The notes below the pieces were generated by a model. The model was given only the letters and a program-made list of their open reading frames with translations, did no database searches and was not told the DNA's origin. A DNA stretch of 7,811 nt from contig RZYP01000090.1 of assembly GCA_009930275.1 (NCBI GenBank), forward strand, positions 1-7,811, given 5' to 3'. The DNA comes from Negativicutes bacterium. GTDB lineage: Bacteria > Bacillota_C > Negativicutes > Acidaminococcales > Acidaminococcaceae. A program made the position numbers and the translations under genes. This document shows positions 1 to 7,047 of this stretch, in pieces (position 1 is the stretch's first letter; each line of letters opens with the position of its first letter).

Positions 1-18
1 AGGCATGGGGGCGCCTTT
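1..18. repeat. Left copy of an 18-bp direct repeat; possible broken peptidase fragment
   Basis: AGGCATGGGGGCGCCTTT is identical to 7646-7663 and may continue beyond the left edge. Read on the minus strand it gives the codons for KGAPMP, the same six residues, in the same codons, as in the S9-type peptidase at the right end. Here they are preceded by CGA and an in-frame TAG (22-24), where the real gene has Tyr-Leu, so peptidase similarity begins abruptly at the repeat. Alignment beyond the repeat is weak but not zero (G at 21, TAA at 23-25 and G at 27 also match). This looks like the displaced 3' part of a peptidase gene or one side of a recombination site. An unrelated gene beginning at the ATG inside the repeat cannot be excluded, because the sequence to the left is not visible. 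Confidence 0.7.
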
Positions 19-31
19 TCGCTAAAGCCGA

Positions 32-919
32 CTAATTCATATTACGATAATCATTTGGAGTGAATCCGACTTTTTGTTTGAATAACCGATTAAAATGCTG
101 TGGATATTTAAAGCCTAATTCATAGGCTACTTCACTAATGGATTTGTTAGTGTCAAATATCCGCTCTTTAGCGATCTCTATAACTTTGTTTTGGATGTAT
201 TCTTGTGCTGATTTCCCAGTTTCCTTTTTTATCAGGTCACCGAAGTAATTAGCAGATAAGTTAAGTTGCTCTGCACAATAGGCAACTGACGGTAACCCGA
301 AATTTTGTGTCTGGCGACTCTGAAAATAGTTATTCAAAAGCGTTTCAAATCTTTCTAAAATTCCTTTATTAACATCTTCACGTGTAATGAATTGTCTGTC
401 GTAAAAACGCTCACAATAGCTTAATAACAGTTCAATATTTGTGGCAATCAGTTTTTTACTATGCTTGTCAACATTAAGCTCCAACTCCGATTTTATTTTA
501 GAAAATAAATTCAAAACCAATAACCTTTCTTTATCTGACAGGTGCAGGGCTTCATTGGTTTGGTAACTAAAAAAGTTATAGGAATTAATGGTTTTACCAA
601 GTGATGTGCCATTCAATAAATCCGGATGAAATACTAATCCATGACCCATTGGCTGATAGGGTTCAGTTTTATTGGCAACATCCACTACCTGACCGGGTGA
701 AACAAAAACCAATGTTCCTTTCTGGTAATCATAATAATTCCGTCCATATATTATATCGCCACATTTCACATCTTTAAGAAAAATACAATACAGACCGAAG
801 TACATTTTTTTCCCTGTTCGTACTTCAGCTTTCGAAAAGTCAATTACACTTACCAGGGGGTGAAGTGTCTCGTGATTGTTGAAGTCATTATAATCACTTA
901 TTGTTTCAAAGCTTATCAT
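32..919 (-). CDS. AraC-family transcriptional regulator
   Basis: This is a DNA-binding regulator of 295 aa. The N-terminal half looks like a cupin-type sensing domain, with a YQKGTLVFVSPGQ strand-turn segment around residues 65-78. The C-terminal ~95 residues form the AraC/XylS double helix-turn-helix: a first helix-turn-helix around AEQLNLSANYFGDLIKKETG, a linker AQEYIQNKVIEIAKERI, and a second with the family signature ISEVAYELGFKYPQHFNRLFKQ, ending GFTPNDYRN. I chose the ATG at 919. An in-frame TTG two codons upstream is less likely in this kind of genome. The gene is divergent from the seven-gene operon and shares a 182-bp intergenic region with it, the usual arrangement for a local regulator. 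The ligand is unknown. The gene is clearly AT-rich (481-540 has 16 G/C in 60), unlike the peptidase at the right edge. Its stop lies only 13 nt from the left repeat. Confidence 0.95.
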   Translation of the reverse strand: MISFETISDYNDFNNHETLHPLVSVIDFSKAEVRTGKKMYFGLYCIFLKDVKCGDIIYGRNYYDYQKGTLVFVSPGQVVDVANKTEPYQPMGHGLVFHPDLLNGTSLGKTINSYNFFSYQTNEALHLSDKERLLVLNLFSKIKSELELNVDKHSKKLIATNIELLLSYCERFYDRQFITREDVNKGILERFETLLNNYFQSRQTQNFGLPSVAYCAEQLNLSANYFGDLIKKETGKSAQEYIQNKVIEIAKERIFDTNKSISEVAYELGFKYPQHFNRLFKQKVGFTPNDYRNMN

Positions 920-949
920 ATCCAATTGATTTCAAATAAATTATTCATA

Positions 950-957
950 CAAATTTA
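950..957 (-). promoter_or_regulatory. Probable -7 promoter element for the AraC gene
   Basis: Read on the minus strand the sequence is TAAATTTG, matching the Bacteroidota sigma consensus TAnnTTTG. It lies about 30 nt before the ATG at 919, giving a short leader of roughly 24 nt. I see no convincing TTTG-type -33 partner at the usual spacing, so activity may be weak or need an activator. Confidence 0.45.
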
Positions 958-962
958 CGTAT

Positions 963-979
963 TTATTTATCGGAAATAA
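963..979. promoter_or_regulatory. Small inverted repeat upstream of the AraC -7 element
   Basis: TTATTT, five bases (ATCGG), then AAATAA form a 6-bp inverted repeat. On the AraC strand it lies just upstream of the -7 element, where an autoregulatory operator could sit. In such AT-rich DNA an inverted repeat this short can easily arise by chance, so this is a weak call. Confidence 0.2.
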
Positions 980-1039
980 CAGCACAACTACAACATCAGT
1001 AATAATGGTTATAAATAAAGTAATTCATATACAGTCCTT

Positions 1040-1071
1040 CTTACTTTATGGCCTTACTTTTGTAAAGTAAG
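1040..1071. promoter_or_regulatory. Triple half-site operator candidate
   Basis: CTTACTTT occurs at 1040-1047 and again at 1053-1060, two direct copies exactly 13 bp apart. Its reverse complement AAAGTAAG lies at 1064-1071. The second and third copies form a perfect 8-bp-arm palindrome around TGT. The first and third form a 9-bp inverted pair (CTTACTTTA and TAAAGTAAG). The array surrounds the operon's -7 element, so a protein bound here would touch RNA polymerase directly. The divergent AraC protein is the obvious candidate, since this family often binds paired direct sites. A second reading is a hairpin near the start of the operon transcript. Confidence 0.55.
1055..1062 (+). promoter_or_regulatory. 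Probable -7 promoter element of the operon
   Basis: TACTTTTG matches the Bacteroidota -7 consensus TAnnTTTG. It would place the transcript start near 1069 and give a leader of about 33 nt before the ATG at 1102. No good TTTG-type -33 box is visible 17-23 bp upstream, which fits a promoter that depends on an activator bound at the overlapping half-sites. Confidence 0.5.
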
Positions 1072-1101
1072 AAAAATTGGAAAATAAAACTGCGTTTGAC
1101 T

Positions 1102-2184
1102 ATGAATACAAAAAACAAAGCAATACAAAAAACAAAGCTGATAATACTCACAGTTACAATTTTAGTTTTTACCCAATGTACAAATAAGGGTAATTCCATA
1201 ATTATTGATGAACAAGGCAGTTTCACTGTCGGTGGTTCTGTAATTACAAATCCCGGTACTTTCAACCCTTATAATCCAACGCCGGAAGGTCAGACATTGC
1301 ATGGTGACCATGCTTATGTTTTTTATCAAATTCCTGCGGATGCCCGCAAATACCCGCTTGTAATGTGGCACGGATTAGGCCAGTTTTCCAAAACATGGGA
1401 AACTACTCCTGATGGACGGGAAGGCTTTCAGAATATCTTTTTACGCAGACATTTTCCGGTTTATATTATTGACCAACCGCGTAGAGGTGATGCCGGACGA
1501 AGCACAGTTCCCGCTCGAATTGACCCAATTCCCGATGAACAACAATGGTTCGGGACTTTTCGTGTTGGAATTTGGCCGGACTATTTTGAAGGTGTCCAAT
1601 TTGCCCGTGACAAACAAGCACTGGAAGCGTATTTCCGTAGTATGACACCAAGTATAGGGGAAATTGATGTAAATATCAATGCAGAAGCCGTATCTGCTCT
1701 TTTTGACAAAATTGGTCAGGGTATTTTGATTACGCATTCGCATTCAGGAGGTATGGGCTGGCTCACATCAATCAAAAATCAGAATATTAAAGCAATTGTT
1801 TCGTACGAACCGGGAAGTGGATTCCTGTTTCCCGAAGGTGAAGTGCCCGAACCCATGCCAAGCGCAGGCGGAACACTTGAAGCTTTTGGTGTTCCCATGC
1901 AGGATTTCATGAAGCTAACAAAAATTCCCATTGTTATTTACTATGGCGATTTCATCCCAAAAGAACCAAATGCCAACCCCGGACAGGATGGTTGGCGCGT
2001 GCGACTGCAAATGGCCAGACTTTGGCGTGACGCTGTTAACAAATATGGAGGTGATGTGACGGTGGTTCATCTACCGGAAACAGGTATTAAAGGCAATACC
2101 CATTTTCCATTCTCAGATTTGAACAATGTAGAAATTGCCGATTTAATGTCGGAATGGCTAAATGAAAAAGGATTAGATAAATAG
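1102..2184 (+). CDS. Lipoprotein alpha/beta hydrolase, esterase-713-like
   Basis: A 360-aa exported esterase-type hydrolase. The N-terminus has a lipoprotein signal with lipobox FTQC, so Cys26 should be lipidated and the protein tethered to a membrane. The mature part reads like the bacterial esterase-713 family: oxyanion-region MWHGLGQ (88-94), TTPDGREGF (101-109), VYIIDQPRRGDAGRS (120-134), the nucleophile elbow THSHSGG with Ser213 (211-217), YEPG with Glu236, and a C-terminal GIKGNTHFPFSDLNN containing His334. From the family, Ser213, Glu236 and His334 are the likely triad, with the acid being a Glu after strand 6. The elbow is T-H-S-H-S rather than the textbook G-x-S-x-G. The start is the ATG; an in-frame TTG two codons earlier is less likely. 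It is the first gene of the operon, 8 nt before the next. The substrate is unknown; members of this family act on esters of cyclic compounds. Confidence 0.88.
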   Translation: MNTKNKAIQKTKLIILTVTILVFTQCTNKGNSIIIDEQGSFTVGGSVITNPGTFNPYNPTPEGQTLHGDHAYVFYQIPADARKYPLVMWHGLGQFSKTWETTPDGREGFQNIFLRRHFPVYIIDQPRRGDAGRSTVPARIDPIPDEQQWFGTFRVGIWPDYFEGVQFARDKQALEAYFRSMTPSIGEIDVNINAEAVSALFDKIGQGILITHSHSGGMGWLTSIKNQNIKAIVSYEPGSGFLFPEGEVPEPMPSAGGTLEAFGVPMQDFMKLTKIPIVIYYGDFIPKEPNANPGQDGWRVRLQMARLWRDAVNKYGGDVTVVHLPETGIKGNTHFPFSDLNNVEIADLMSEWLNEKGLDK

Positions 2185-2192
2185 AAGAAAGT

Positions 2193-3239
2193 ATGAAAAT
2201 AAAAAATAATATATTGACAGTTATGCTTGTGGCAACCAGTATGCTTGCATCAGCTCAAACTAAACTTTCCAATCCCTACGGATTGGTTTATGAAGATGCG
2301 ATAACCGAAAATGTACCGGGTGAAGTAAATATTCAACCCGTATGCTATAATTTGAATGGCATAACAATAGCAGCAAATATTTACACCCCTGCAAATTATG
2401 ACCCTTCAAAGAGTTACCCTGCTATTGTTGTGGCGCATCCAAATGGTGGCGTTAAAGAGCAGGTGGCCGGATTATATGCACAGCGTTTGGCCGAATCGGG
2501 TTTTATCACCATAGTTGCCGATGCTTCCTATCAGGGAGCCAGTGGCGGTAAACCCCGCAATGTGGATAAACCCGCCTTTAGGATTGAAGACATTCGTGGT
2601 ATGGCTGATTATATTACCCAATATGCCGGGGTAAACGATGAAAAACTTGGCTTGTTGGGCGTTTGTGGTGGAGGTGGTTATTCGTTGGCCGCAGCCCAAA
2701 CCGACAAACGTTTTAAAGCAGTAGCAACCCTGAGCATGTTTAATTCAGGTGTAGTAAGGCGTAATGGGTTTATGGAATCACAACTTTCAACTATCCAGGA
2801 GAGGTTAAAACAGGCATCTGATGCCCGGGCACAGGAAGCCGCAGGGGGCGAAGTGTTATACACGGCCAATGCCAAAACAACCGATGAACAGGCAGACAAT
2901 ATGCCATTTGATTTATATCGCGAAGGTCATTATTATTACAATCGCACCCATGCACACCCCAATTCCACTTTCAGATATACCACAAGCAGTCTGATTGACC
3001 TGATGGCTTTTGATGCAAGCACTAACATGTATTTAATCAATCAGCCCCTGTTAATGATGGCTGGAAGCAAAGCAGATACCTATTACATGACAGAGGATGC
3101 ATTTGAAAAGGCAACCGGAACTGAGGATAAAGAATTATTCCTGATTGATGGGGCGACCCATATTCAGACCTATTATGTTCCCGCTTATGTAGATCAGGCA
3201 ATGAAAAAGCTCAAGGAGTTTTTTGGTAAATATTTATAA
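2193..3239 (+). CDS. Exported alpha/beta hydrolase, YcjY/dienelactone-hydrolase-like, Cys nucleophile
   Basis: A 348-aa hydrolase with a type I signal peptide ending LASAQ (residues 18-22). The core has VVAHPNGGVKEQ (80-90, oxyanion region), VADASYQGASGG (108-119), the nucleophile elbow GVCGGGGY (156-163), and a C-terminal acid and base at about Asp295 (GSKAD) and His323 (DGATHIQ). The nucleophile position is Cys158, not Ser. This is shared with dienelactone hydrolases and the E. coli YcjY-like branch, so the Cys is likely native rather than a disabling mutation. The long insertion between the elbow and the acid (about 185-280) containing HAHPNSTFRY and SSLIDLMAF is typical of the YcjY-like group. 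It probably acts on a lactone, ester or activated acyl substrate in the periplasm. It starts 8 nt after the preceding stop, behind a weak GAAAG. Confidence 0.88.
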   Translation: MKIKNNILTVMLVATSMLASAQTKLSNPYGLVYEDAITENVPGEVNIQPVCYNLNGITIAANIYTPANYDPSKSYPAIVVAHPNGGVKEQVAGLYAQRLAESGFITIVADASYQGASGGKPRNVDKPAFRIEDIRGMADYITQYAGVNDEKLGLLGVCGGGGYSLAAAQTDKRFKAVATLSMFNSGVVRRNGFMESQLSTIQERLKQASDARAQEAAGGEVLYTANAKTTDEQADNMPFDLYREGHYYYNRTHAHPNSTFRYTTSSLIDLMAFDASTNMYLINQPLLMMAGSKADTYYMTEDAFEKATGTEDKELFLIDGATHIQTYYVPAYVDQAMKKLKEFFGKYL

Positions 3240-3253
3240 ACAAATTTAAAAAT

Positions 3254-3700
3254 ATGAAAACGACAATCATTGGAATAGTATTGGCATTCTTTTGTATACA
3301 AATATCTTTTGCTCAAAATTCGGCGGAAGAACAGCAACTCATAAATATCTCCAAAGAAAAGTGGGAATGGATGGCCGACAAGAATGCAGATACCTTGAAA
3401 TATCTTTTTCATGAAAAAGCTGTGTTTGTGCACATGGGCGGAGCCTGGGGATCCGAACAGGAACTCAACATTATTAAAAGCGGTGGCATTTGGTATAAGA
3501 AAGCTGATATTCACGAAGTTTCGGTAAACATTATTGACAATACAGCCATACTGTTAAACAGAATAGACTTGCTGGCTGTGGTTGGCGGAAACGAGGTTAC
3601 CAATCCATTTGAAGTTACAGAGGTGTATATTAAACAGGGTGGTAGATGGAAATTAGGTTCATTGTCATTTACACGATTGATGACTCCTCCTGTGCATTAA
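3254..3700 (+). CDS. Exported NTF2/SnoaL-like protein
   Basis: A 148-aa protein with a type I signal peptide ending SFA before Gln21. The mature ~128 residues have the helix-then-curved-sheet pattern of the NTF2-like (SnoaL/DUF4440-like) fold: an N-terminal helix with KEKWEWMADKNADTLKYLF (35-52), AVFVHMGG (56-63), and late beta strands TAILLNRIDLLAVVGG, FEVTEVYIKQGGRWKLGSLSFTRL. This fold makes a hydrophobic pocket. Some members are isomerases, cyclases or dehydratases on small cyclic substrates, others only bind ligands. Polar residues likely to face the pocket include His53, His60 and Trp80, but I cannot assign a catalytic set. It sits 14 nt after the preceding gene, in the middle of the esterase/reductase operon. 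The fold assignment is secure; no reaction can be named. Confidence 0.85.
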   Translation: MKTTIIGIVLAFFCIQISFAQNSAEEQQLINISKEKWEWMADKNADTLKYLFHEKAVFVHMGGAWGSEQELNIIKSGGIWYKKADIHEVSVNIIDNTAILLNRIDLLAVVGGNEVTNPFEVTEVYIKQGGRWKLGSLSFTRLMTPPVH

Positions 3701-3734
3701 ATACAAATAACTAACAACAAAAAACACAATAAAT

Positions 3735-4664
3735 ATGAAAACAGTTAAGAATTATTTTTTGCTGGCGACAGTCCTGTTTCTTGGGATTGTCAGTAATGCT
3801 AACGCACAAGGGAAAGAATATGTGCCAATGTTACATCTGAACAACGGTTTAGAAATGCCCCAGTTAGGCATAGGTACATTTGCCATTTCATACGAGCAGG
3901 CAAAGGAGGCGTGTCTTGAGGCATTTAAAAATGGTTTTCGCCATGTGGATTGCGCCACCGCATATCGTGTAGAGGGAGCTGTTGGAGAAGCAATGAAAGA
4001 AAGTGGTATTCCTCGTGAAGAATTTTTTATTGCCAGCAAATTATGGGTGTCCGATTATTCAAAGGGCAATACCCTGGCATCAATAGATACCATATTGAAA
4101 CGCTTTCAGACAGATTATATAGACCTGCTTTACATACATCAGCCGATTGGCGATTATGTCAATGCCTGGAAAGAGATGGAAAAGGCTGTTGCATCCGGCA
4201 AGGTTCGCTCATTGGGAATCAGTAATTTTGATGCAAGTAAGGAACGCTTCCACGCCATTGTCGATAGTATGAAAATAAAACCTGTAGCATTGCAAATAGA
4301 ATGTCATCCATACGCACAGCGCAATGACATAAGGGAGTGGGTAAAACCTTACAACATATTCATAGAGTGTTGGTATCCACTTGGGCATGGGGATAAAGGT
4401 TTGTTATCCGATCCCGTAATTAAGACAATTGCAGATGCCCATGGAAAAAGTATTGTACAAATAATTCTCCGTTGGCATATTCAGGAAGGGTTCTCTGTAA
4501 TTCCGGGAGCCACTAATCCTGTACACATCAAAGAGAATATCAATATTTTTGACTTTGAGTTGAGTGATGAAGAAATGGCGACAATGCGTTCTTTGAACAA
4601 GGATAAACGCTTTTTTAATGTTACACTGGAACAGCTTGATAGATGGGCAACCGGTAATTTCTAA
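3735..4664 (+). CDS. Aldo/keto reductase with a signal peptide
   Basis: A 309-aa reductase of the AKR5 (2,5-diketo-D-gluconate reductase-like) type that would reduce an aldehyde or ketone using NAD(P)H. The catalytic tetrad is complete: Asp72 and Tyr77 in HVDCATAYR, Lys102 in IASKLW, and His135 in LLYIHQP. LGISNF (160-165) and QIECHPY (187-193) are also typical. Two features are unusual. First, residues 1-25 look like a Sec signal peptide (Lys-rich start, hydrophobic LLATVLFLGIV, NANAQ cleavage region), with no twin-arginine motif, and the AKR barrel begins only after it. Second, the cofactor loop reads IPGATNPVHIKEN (256-268) where the common form is IPKSxxxxRIxEN, so the Lys and Arg that normally contact the NADPH 2'-phosphate are Gly258 and His264. 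It lies 34 nt after the NTF2-like gene, the widest gap in the operon. That gap shows no promoter or terminator I can support. Confidence 0.93.
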   Translation: MKTVKNYFLLATVLFLGIVSNANAQGKEYVPMLHLNNGLEMPQLGIGTFAISYEQAKEACLEAFKNGFRHVDCATAYRVEGAVGEAMKESGIPREEFFIASKLWVSDYSKGNTLASIDTILKRFQTDYIDLLYIHQPIGDYVNAWKEMEKAVASGKVRSLGISNFDASKERFHAIVDSMKIKPVALQIECHPYAQRNDIREWVKPYNIFIECWYPLGHGDKGLLSDPVIKTIADAHGKSIVQIILRWHIQEGFSVIPGATNPVHIKENINIFDFELSDEEMATMRSLNKDKRFFNVTLEQLDRWATGNF

Positions 4665-4675
4665 ATTTTTAGGTT

Positions 4676-6295
4676 GTGAAAAAATCACTTCTTTATCTAT
4701 TGATATTTGGCTGTTTTAGCTTGCAAGCACAGCAAACAAACAGTCCGGTAGTTCAAACAACGAGTGGCAAAGTTAAGGGTATAACAGAAGGTGGTATTTC
4801 TGTCTTCAAAGGCATACCCTACGCAGCTCCACCTGTAGGTGAATTTCGCTGGCGACCGCCTCAGCCTGTTAAGCCCTGGGTCGGAATTTTCGATGCAAAT
4901 AAGTACGGTTCAAATTGTGCACAAGGTGGATGGGGAGCTGCTGCAGGAACCATTCAGGAAGGCTCATCGGAAGATTGCCTTTACCTTAATTTATGGCTGC
5001 CTGCCAGAGCCGAAGATGATGCAAAACTTCCGGTGATGGTTTGGATTCACGGTGGTGGTTTTACGGGAGGCAGTGGTACCGGCTTATCGGGCCATGCTTT
5101 TGCCAAACAAGGTGTCATCTTAATGACCTTTAATTACAGGCTTGGTCGTTTGGGGCATTTTGCATTTCCGGCGTTAACTAAAGAACATCCTGATGAACCC
5201 AAAGGCAGCTATGCTTTTATGGACATGATTGCAGCCCTGCAATGGGTAAAAGAAAATATTGCTGCTTTTGGTGGCGATCCGGATAATGTAACCATTTTTG
5301 GCCAATCGGCCGGAGGGGTAGCTGTTCACTCGCTGTTGACCATACCCCGGGCACGGGGACTTTTTCATAAAGCTATCAGTCAATCGGGAGGTGGACGGGA
5401 TGGTGTGCTTACAGGCAGGCCAATAAGCAAATACAATGTTGATGCTTTATATCCTGTTTCAGCGGAAACCATCGGGGTGAATTTTGCCCGTAAACATGGT
5501 ATTGAAGGTACAGACGAAGCTGCTCTGGCCAAACTTCGTGCATTAAGTGTTGAGCAAATTGTAGATGGAGGTCAGGAAACCAATGGACAAGGAGGCCCAC
5601 GAATTTATTCAGGCCCGGTTCTCGATGGCAAGTTGGTAGTAGAAACTGCCGAGAGCGCATATAAAGCAGGTAGGCAGGCTAAAGTTCCGCTCATAATTGG
5701 AAATTGCAGTGCTGAGATTGGCGGAAACTTTGTCAATTCAAGCAATTCAAAGGAAGAACTGTTTTCACTTTTCGGCAAATTGCAGGATGAAGCTGAAGCA
5801 GCCTATGACCCCGCAGAAGATAAGGAATTTGCCGAGGTGCAAACTCTGTTCAACACAGATTGGGCATGGGCTGAACCTGCCCGGTTTACCGCAAGGGCTT
5901 TTGTTGGTTGCCAAACACCTGTTTACGTTTACCATTTCGGGTACGTGCCTGAGTCCATGAAGAATTGGATGCGCTATGGTGCCGGACATGGTGCGGAAAT
6001 TGCCTATGTATTTAATAATCTCGATGCACGATGGGGTGCCTCTGAAGCAACTGCCGAAGATGAAAAAGTGGCTGAAATTCTCAATACCTATTGGGCAAAT
6101 TTTGCTAAAACGGGTAATCCAAATGTGAATGACCTGCCGCTTTGGCCGCTTTATTCTATCAAAAACGAAGAAATACTTGATGTTGAACTGAATGGGAAAG
6201 TTGTTGGCAAACAGGATCCCCGTAAAGCGAGACTGGATGTAGCAGAAAAGGCTTTTAAGTCCAGAAATAAAATACAATCAAGAGGAGGAATTTAG
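4676..6295 (+). CDS. Exported type-B carboxylesterase
   Basis: A 539-aa carboxylic ester hydrolase of the type-B (cholinesterase/para-nitrobenzyl esterase-like) family, at the family's usual length. A type I signal peptide ends SLQA before Gln19. Hallmarks in order: FKGIPYAAPPVGEFRW (44-59), SEDCLYLNLW (98-107, type-B signature 2), oxyanion hole HGGGF (125-129), nucleophile elbow GQSAGG with Ser211, the acid at Glu347 in GNCSAEIG, and His438 in GAGHGAEIAYVF. The triad looks intact, so it should be active. The start is a GTG at 4676; no ATG gives the signal peptide, and a GTG start is uncommon in this phylum, so translation may be lower than that of its neighbours. It begins 11 nt after the aldo/keto reductase stop. 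Its last codons contain a strong Shine-Dalgarno sequence for the next gene. Confidence 0.95.
   Translation: MKKSLLYLLIFGCFSLQAQQTNSPVVQTTSGKVKGITEGGISVFKGIPYAAPPVGEFRWRPPQPVKPWVGIFDANKYGSNCAQGGWGAAAGTIQEGSSEDCLYLNLWLPARAEDDAKLPVMVWIHGGGFTGGSGTGLSGHAFAKQGVILMTFNYRLGRLGHFAFPALTKEHPDEPKGSYAFMDMIAALQWVKENIAAFGGDPDNVTIFGQSAGGVAVHSLLTIPRARGLFHKAISQSGGGRDGVLTGRPISKYNVDALYPVSAETIGVNFARKHGIEGTDEAALAKLRALSVEQIVDGGQETNGQGGPRIYSGPVLDGKLVVETAESAYKAGRQAKVPLIIGNCSAEIGGNFVNSSNSKEELFSLFGKLQDEAEAAYDPAEDKEFAEVQTLFNTDWAWAEPARFTARAFVGCQTPVYVYHFGYVPESMKNWMRYGAGHGAEIAYVFNNLDARWGASEATAEDEKVAEILNTYWANFAKTGNPNVNDLPLWPLYSIKNEEILDVELNGKVVGKQDPRKARLDVAEKAFKSRNKIQSRGGI
6283..6288 (+). promoter_or_regulatory. Strong Shine-Dalgarno sequence for the CMD-like gene
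   Basis: AGGAGG lies inside the last codons of the carboxylesterase gene, 11 nt before the ATG at 6300. The spacing is slightly long but workable. Other genes in this window lack a comparable site, which makes this one stand out and supports the ATG at 6300. Confidence 0.55.
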
Positions 6296-6299
6296 CATT

Positions 6300-7028
6300 A
6301 TGAAAATCAGAAGACTACTTACCATAATGATAGTCATTATTGGTTGCAGCTTTGCAAGAAGTTATGCACAAAACAATGAGGGCCCGAATGTGAGTTTAAC
6401 CGCAAAACAACAAGGTATTGTCCCCATTGCAGCGCTCACAGCCATAGGCGAACTGGATCAATTAAAGCCAGCATTGAACAATGGCCTGGATGCAGGCTTG
6501 ACCATCAATGAAATAAAGGAAATAATGGTACATCTGTATGCTTATTGCGGTTTTCCCCGTAGTATCAGGGGGTTACAAACCTTTATGGAAGTGCTTGATG
6601 AACGAAAAGCAAAAGGCCTTACCGATAAAACAGGTGCAGAAGCGTCTCCAATTAATGATGAAATAAGTAAATATGACCGGGGAAAAGCAAATTTAGAAAC
6701 TTTAATGGGAAAGCCATTAGGCGAAACTCAAAGCGGTTATGCCATCTTTGCTCCGATAATAGAGGTCTTTCTCAAAGAGCATTTGTTTGCCGATATGTTC
6801 GATCGTAATGTTTTGACCTTTGCCGAACGGGAGTTGGTAACCATATCTGTAATCAGTGCAATTGGAGGTGCAGAACCCATGCTGCGTTCCCATCTAAATA
6901 TTTGTCTGAACCTTGGTTATACACCCGGGCAGTTAAATCATTTTGCAGAAATAATAAAAAGACAAGTTGGTAAGAAAGAATCTAAGACGGCTCAGGCTGT
7001 TTTGGATGAAGTTCTTAGCAATAGATAA
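6300..7028 (+). CDS. Exported two-domain carboxymuconolactone decarboxylase-like protein
   Basis: A 242-aa protein with a signal peptide ending RSYA before Gln24, then two tandem CMD-like domains. The first spans about residues 34-105 and carries the family helix EIKEIMVHLYAYCGFPRSIRGL (71-92). The second spans about 150-238 and carries FAERELVTISVISAIGGAEPMLRSHLNICLNLGYT (174-208). The CMD superfamily includes gamma-carboxymuconolactone decarboxylase and AhpD-type peroxidase partners. The AhpD CxxC pair is absent: domain 1 has one Cys (83) and domain 2 has none at the matching place, so thiol-disulfide chemistry of the AhpD kind is unlikely. The start KIRRLLTIM holds two Arg, but the motif is a poor match to a Tat signal. 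It starts 4 nt after the carboxylesterase stop. The adjacent cupin is a recurrent partner of this family. A decarboxylase or lactone-processing role is plausible, but the substrate is unknown. Confidence 0.9.
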   Translation: MKIRRLLTIMIVIIGCSFARSYAQNNEGPNVSLTAKQQGIVPIAALTAIGELDQLKPALNNGLDAGLTINEIKEIMVHLYAYCGFPRSIRGLQTFMEVLDERKAKGLTDKTGAEASPINDEISKYDRGKANLETLMGKPLGETQSGYAIFAPIIEVFLKEHLFADMFDRNVLTFAERELVTISVISAIGGAEPMLRSHLNICLNLGYTPGQLNHFAEIIKRQVGKKESKTAQAVLDEVLSNR

Positions 7029-7047
7029 ATTAAAAAACACATTTTAA

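Noticed and set aside
1096..1101. TTG start two codons upstream of the first operon gene, and a similar TTG at 923-925 for the AraC gene
   Set aside because: In both cases an ATG follows after two codons and makes a better N-terminus; TTG starts are uncommon in this phylum.
3194..3514. A 106-codon minus-strand frame across the hydrolase/NTF2 junction
   Set aside because: It overlaps two well-supported genes in antisense and its translation has no family features.
5765..6277. A 170-codon open frame on the minus strand inside the carboxylesterase gene
   Set aside because: It lies wholly antisense to a well-conserved esterase region that includes catalytic His438, and its translation shows no recognisable domain or start signal.
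6300..7028. AhpD-like peroxidase partner
   Set aside because: The CMD domains lack the CxxC pair needed for that chemistry; only one Cys (83) is at a comparable place.
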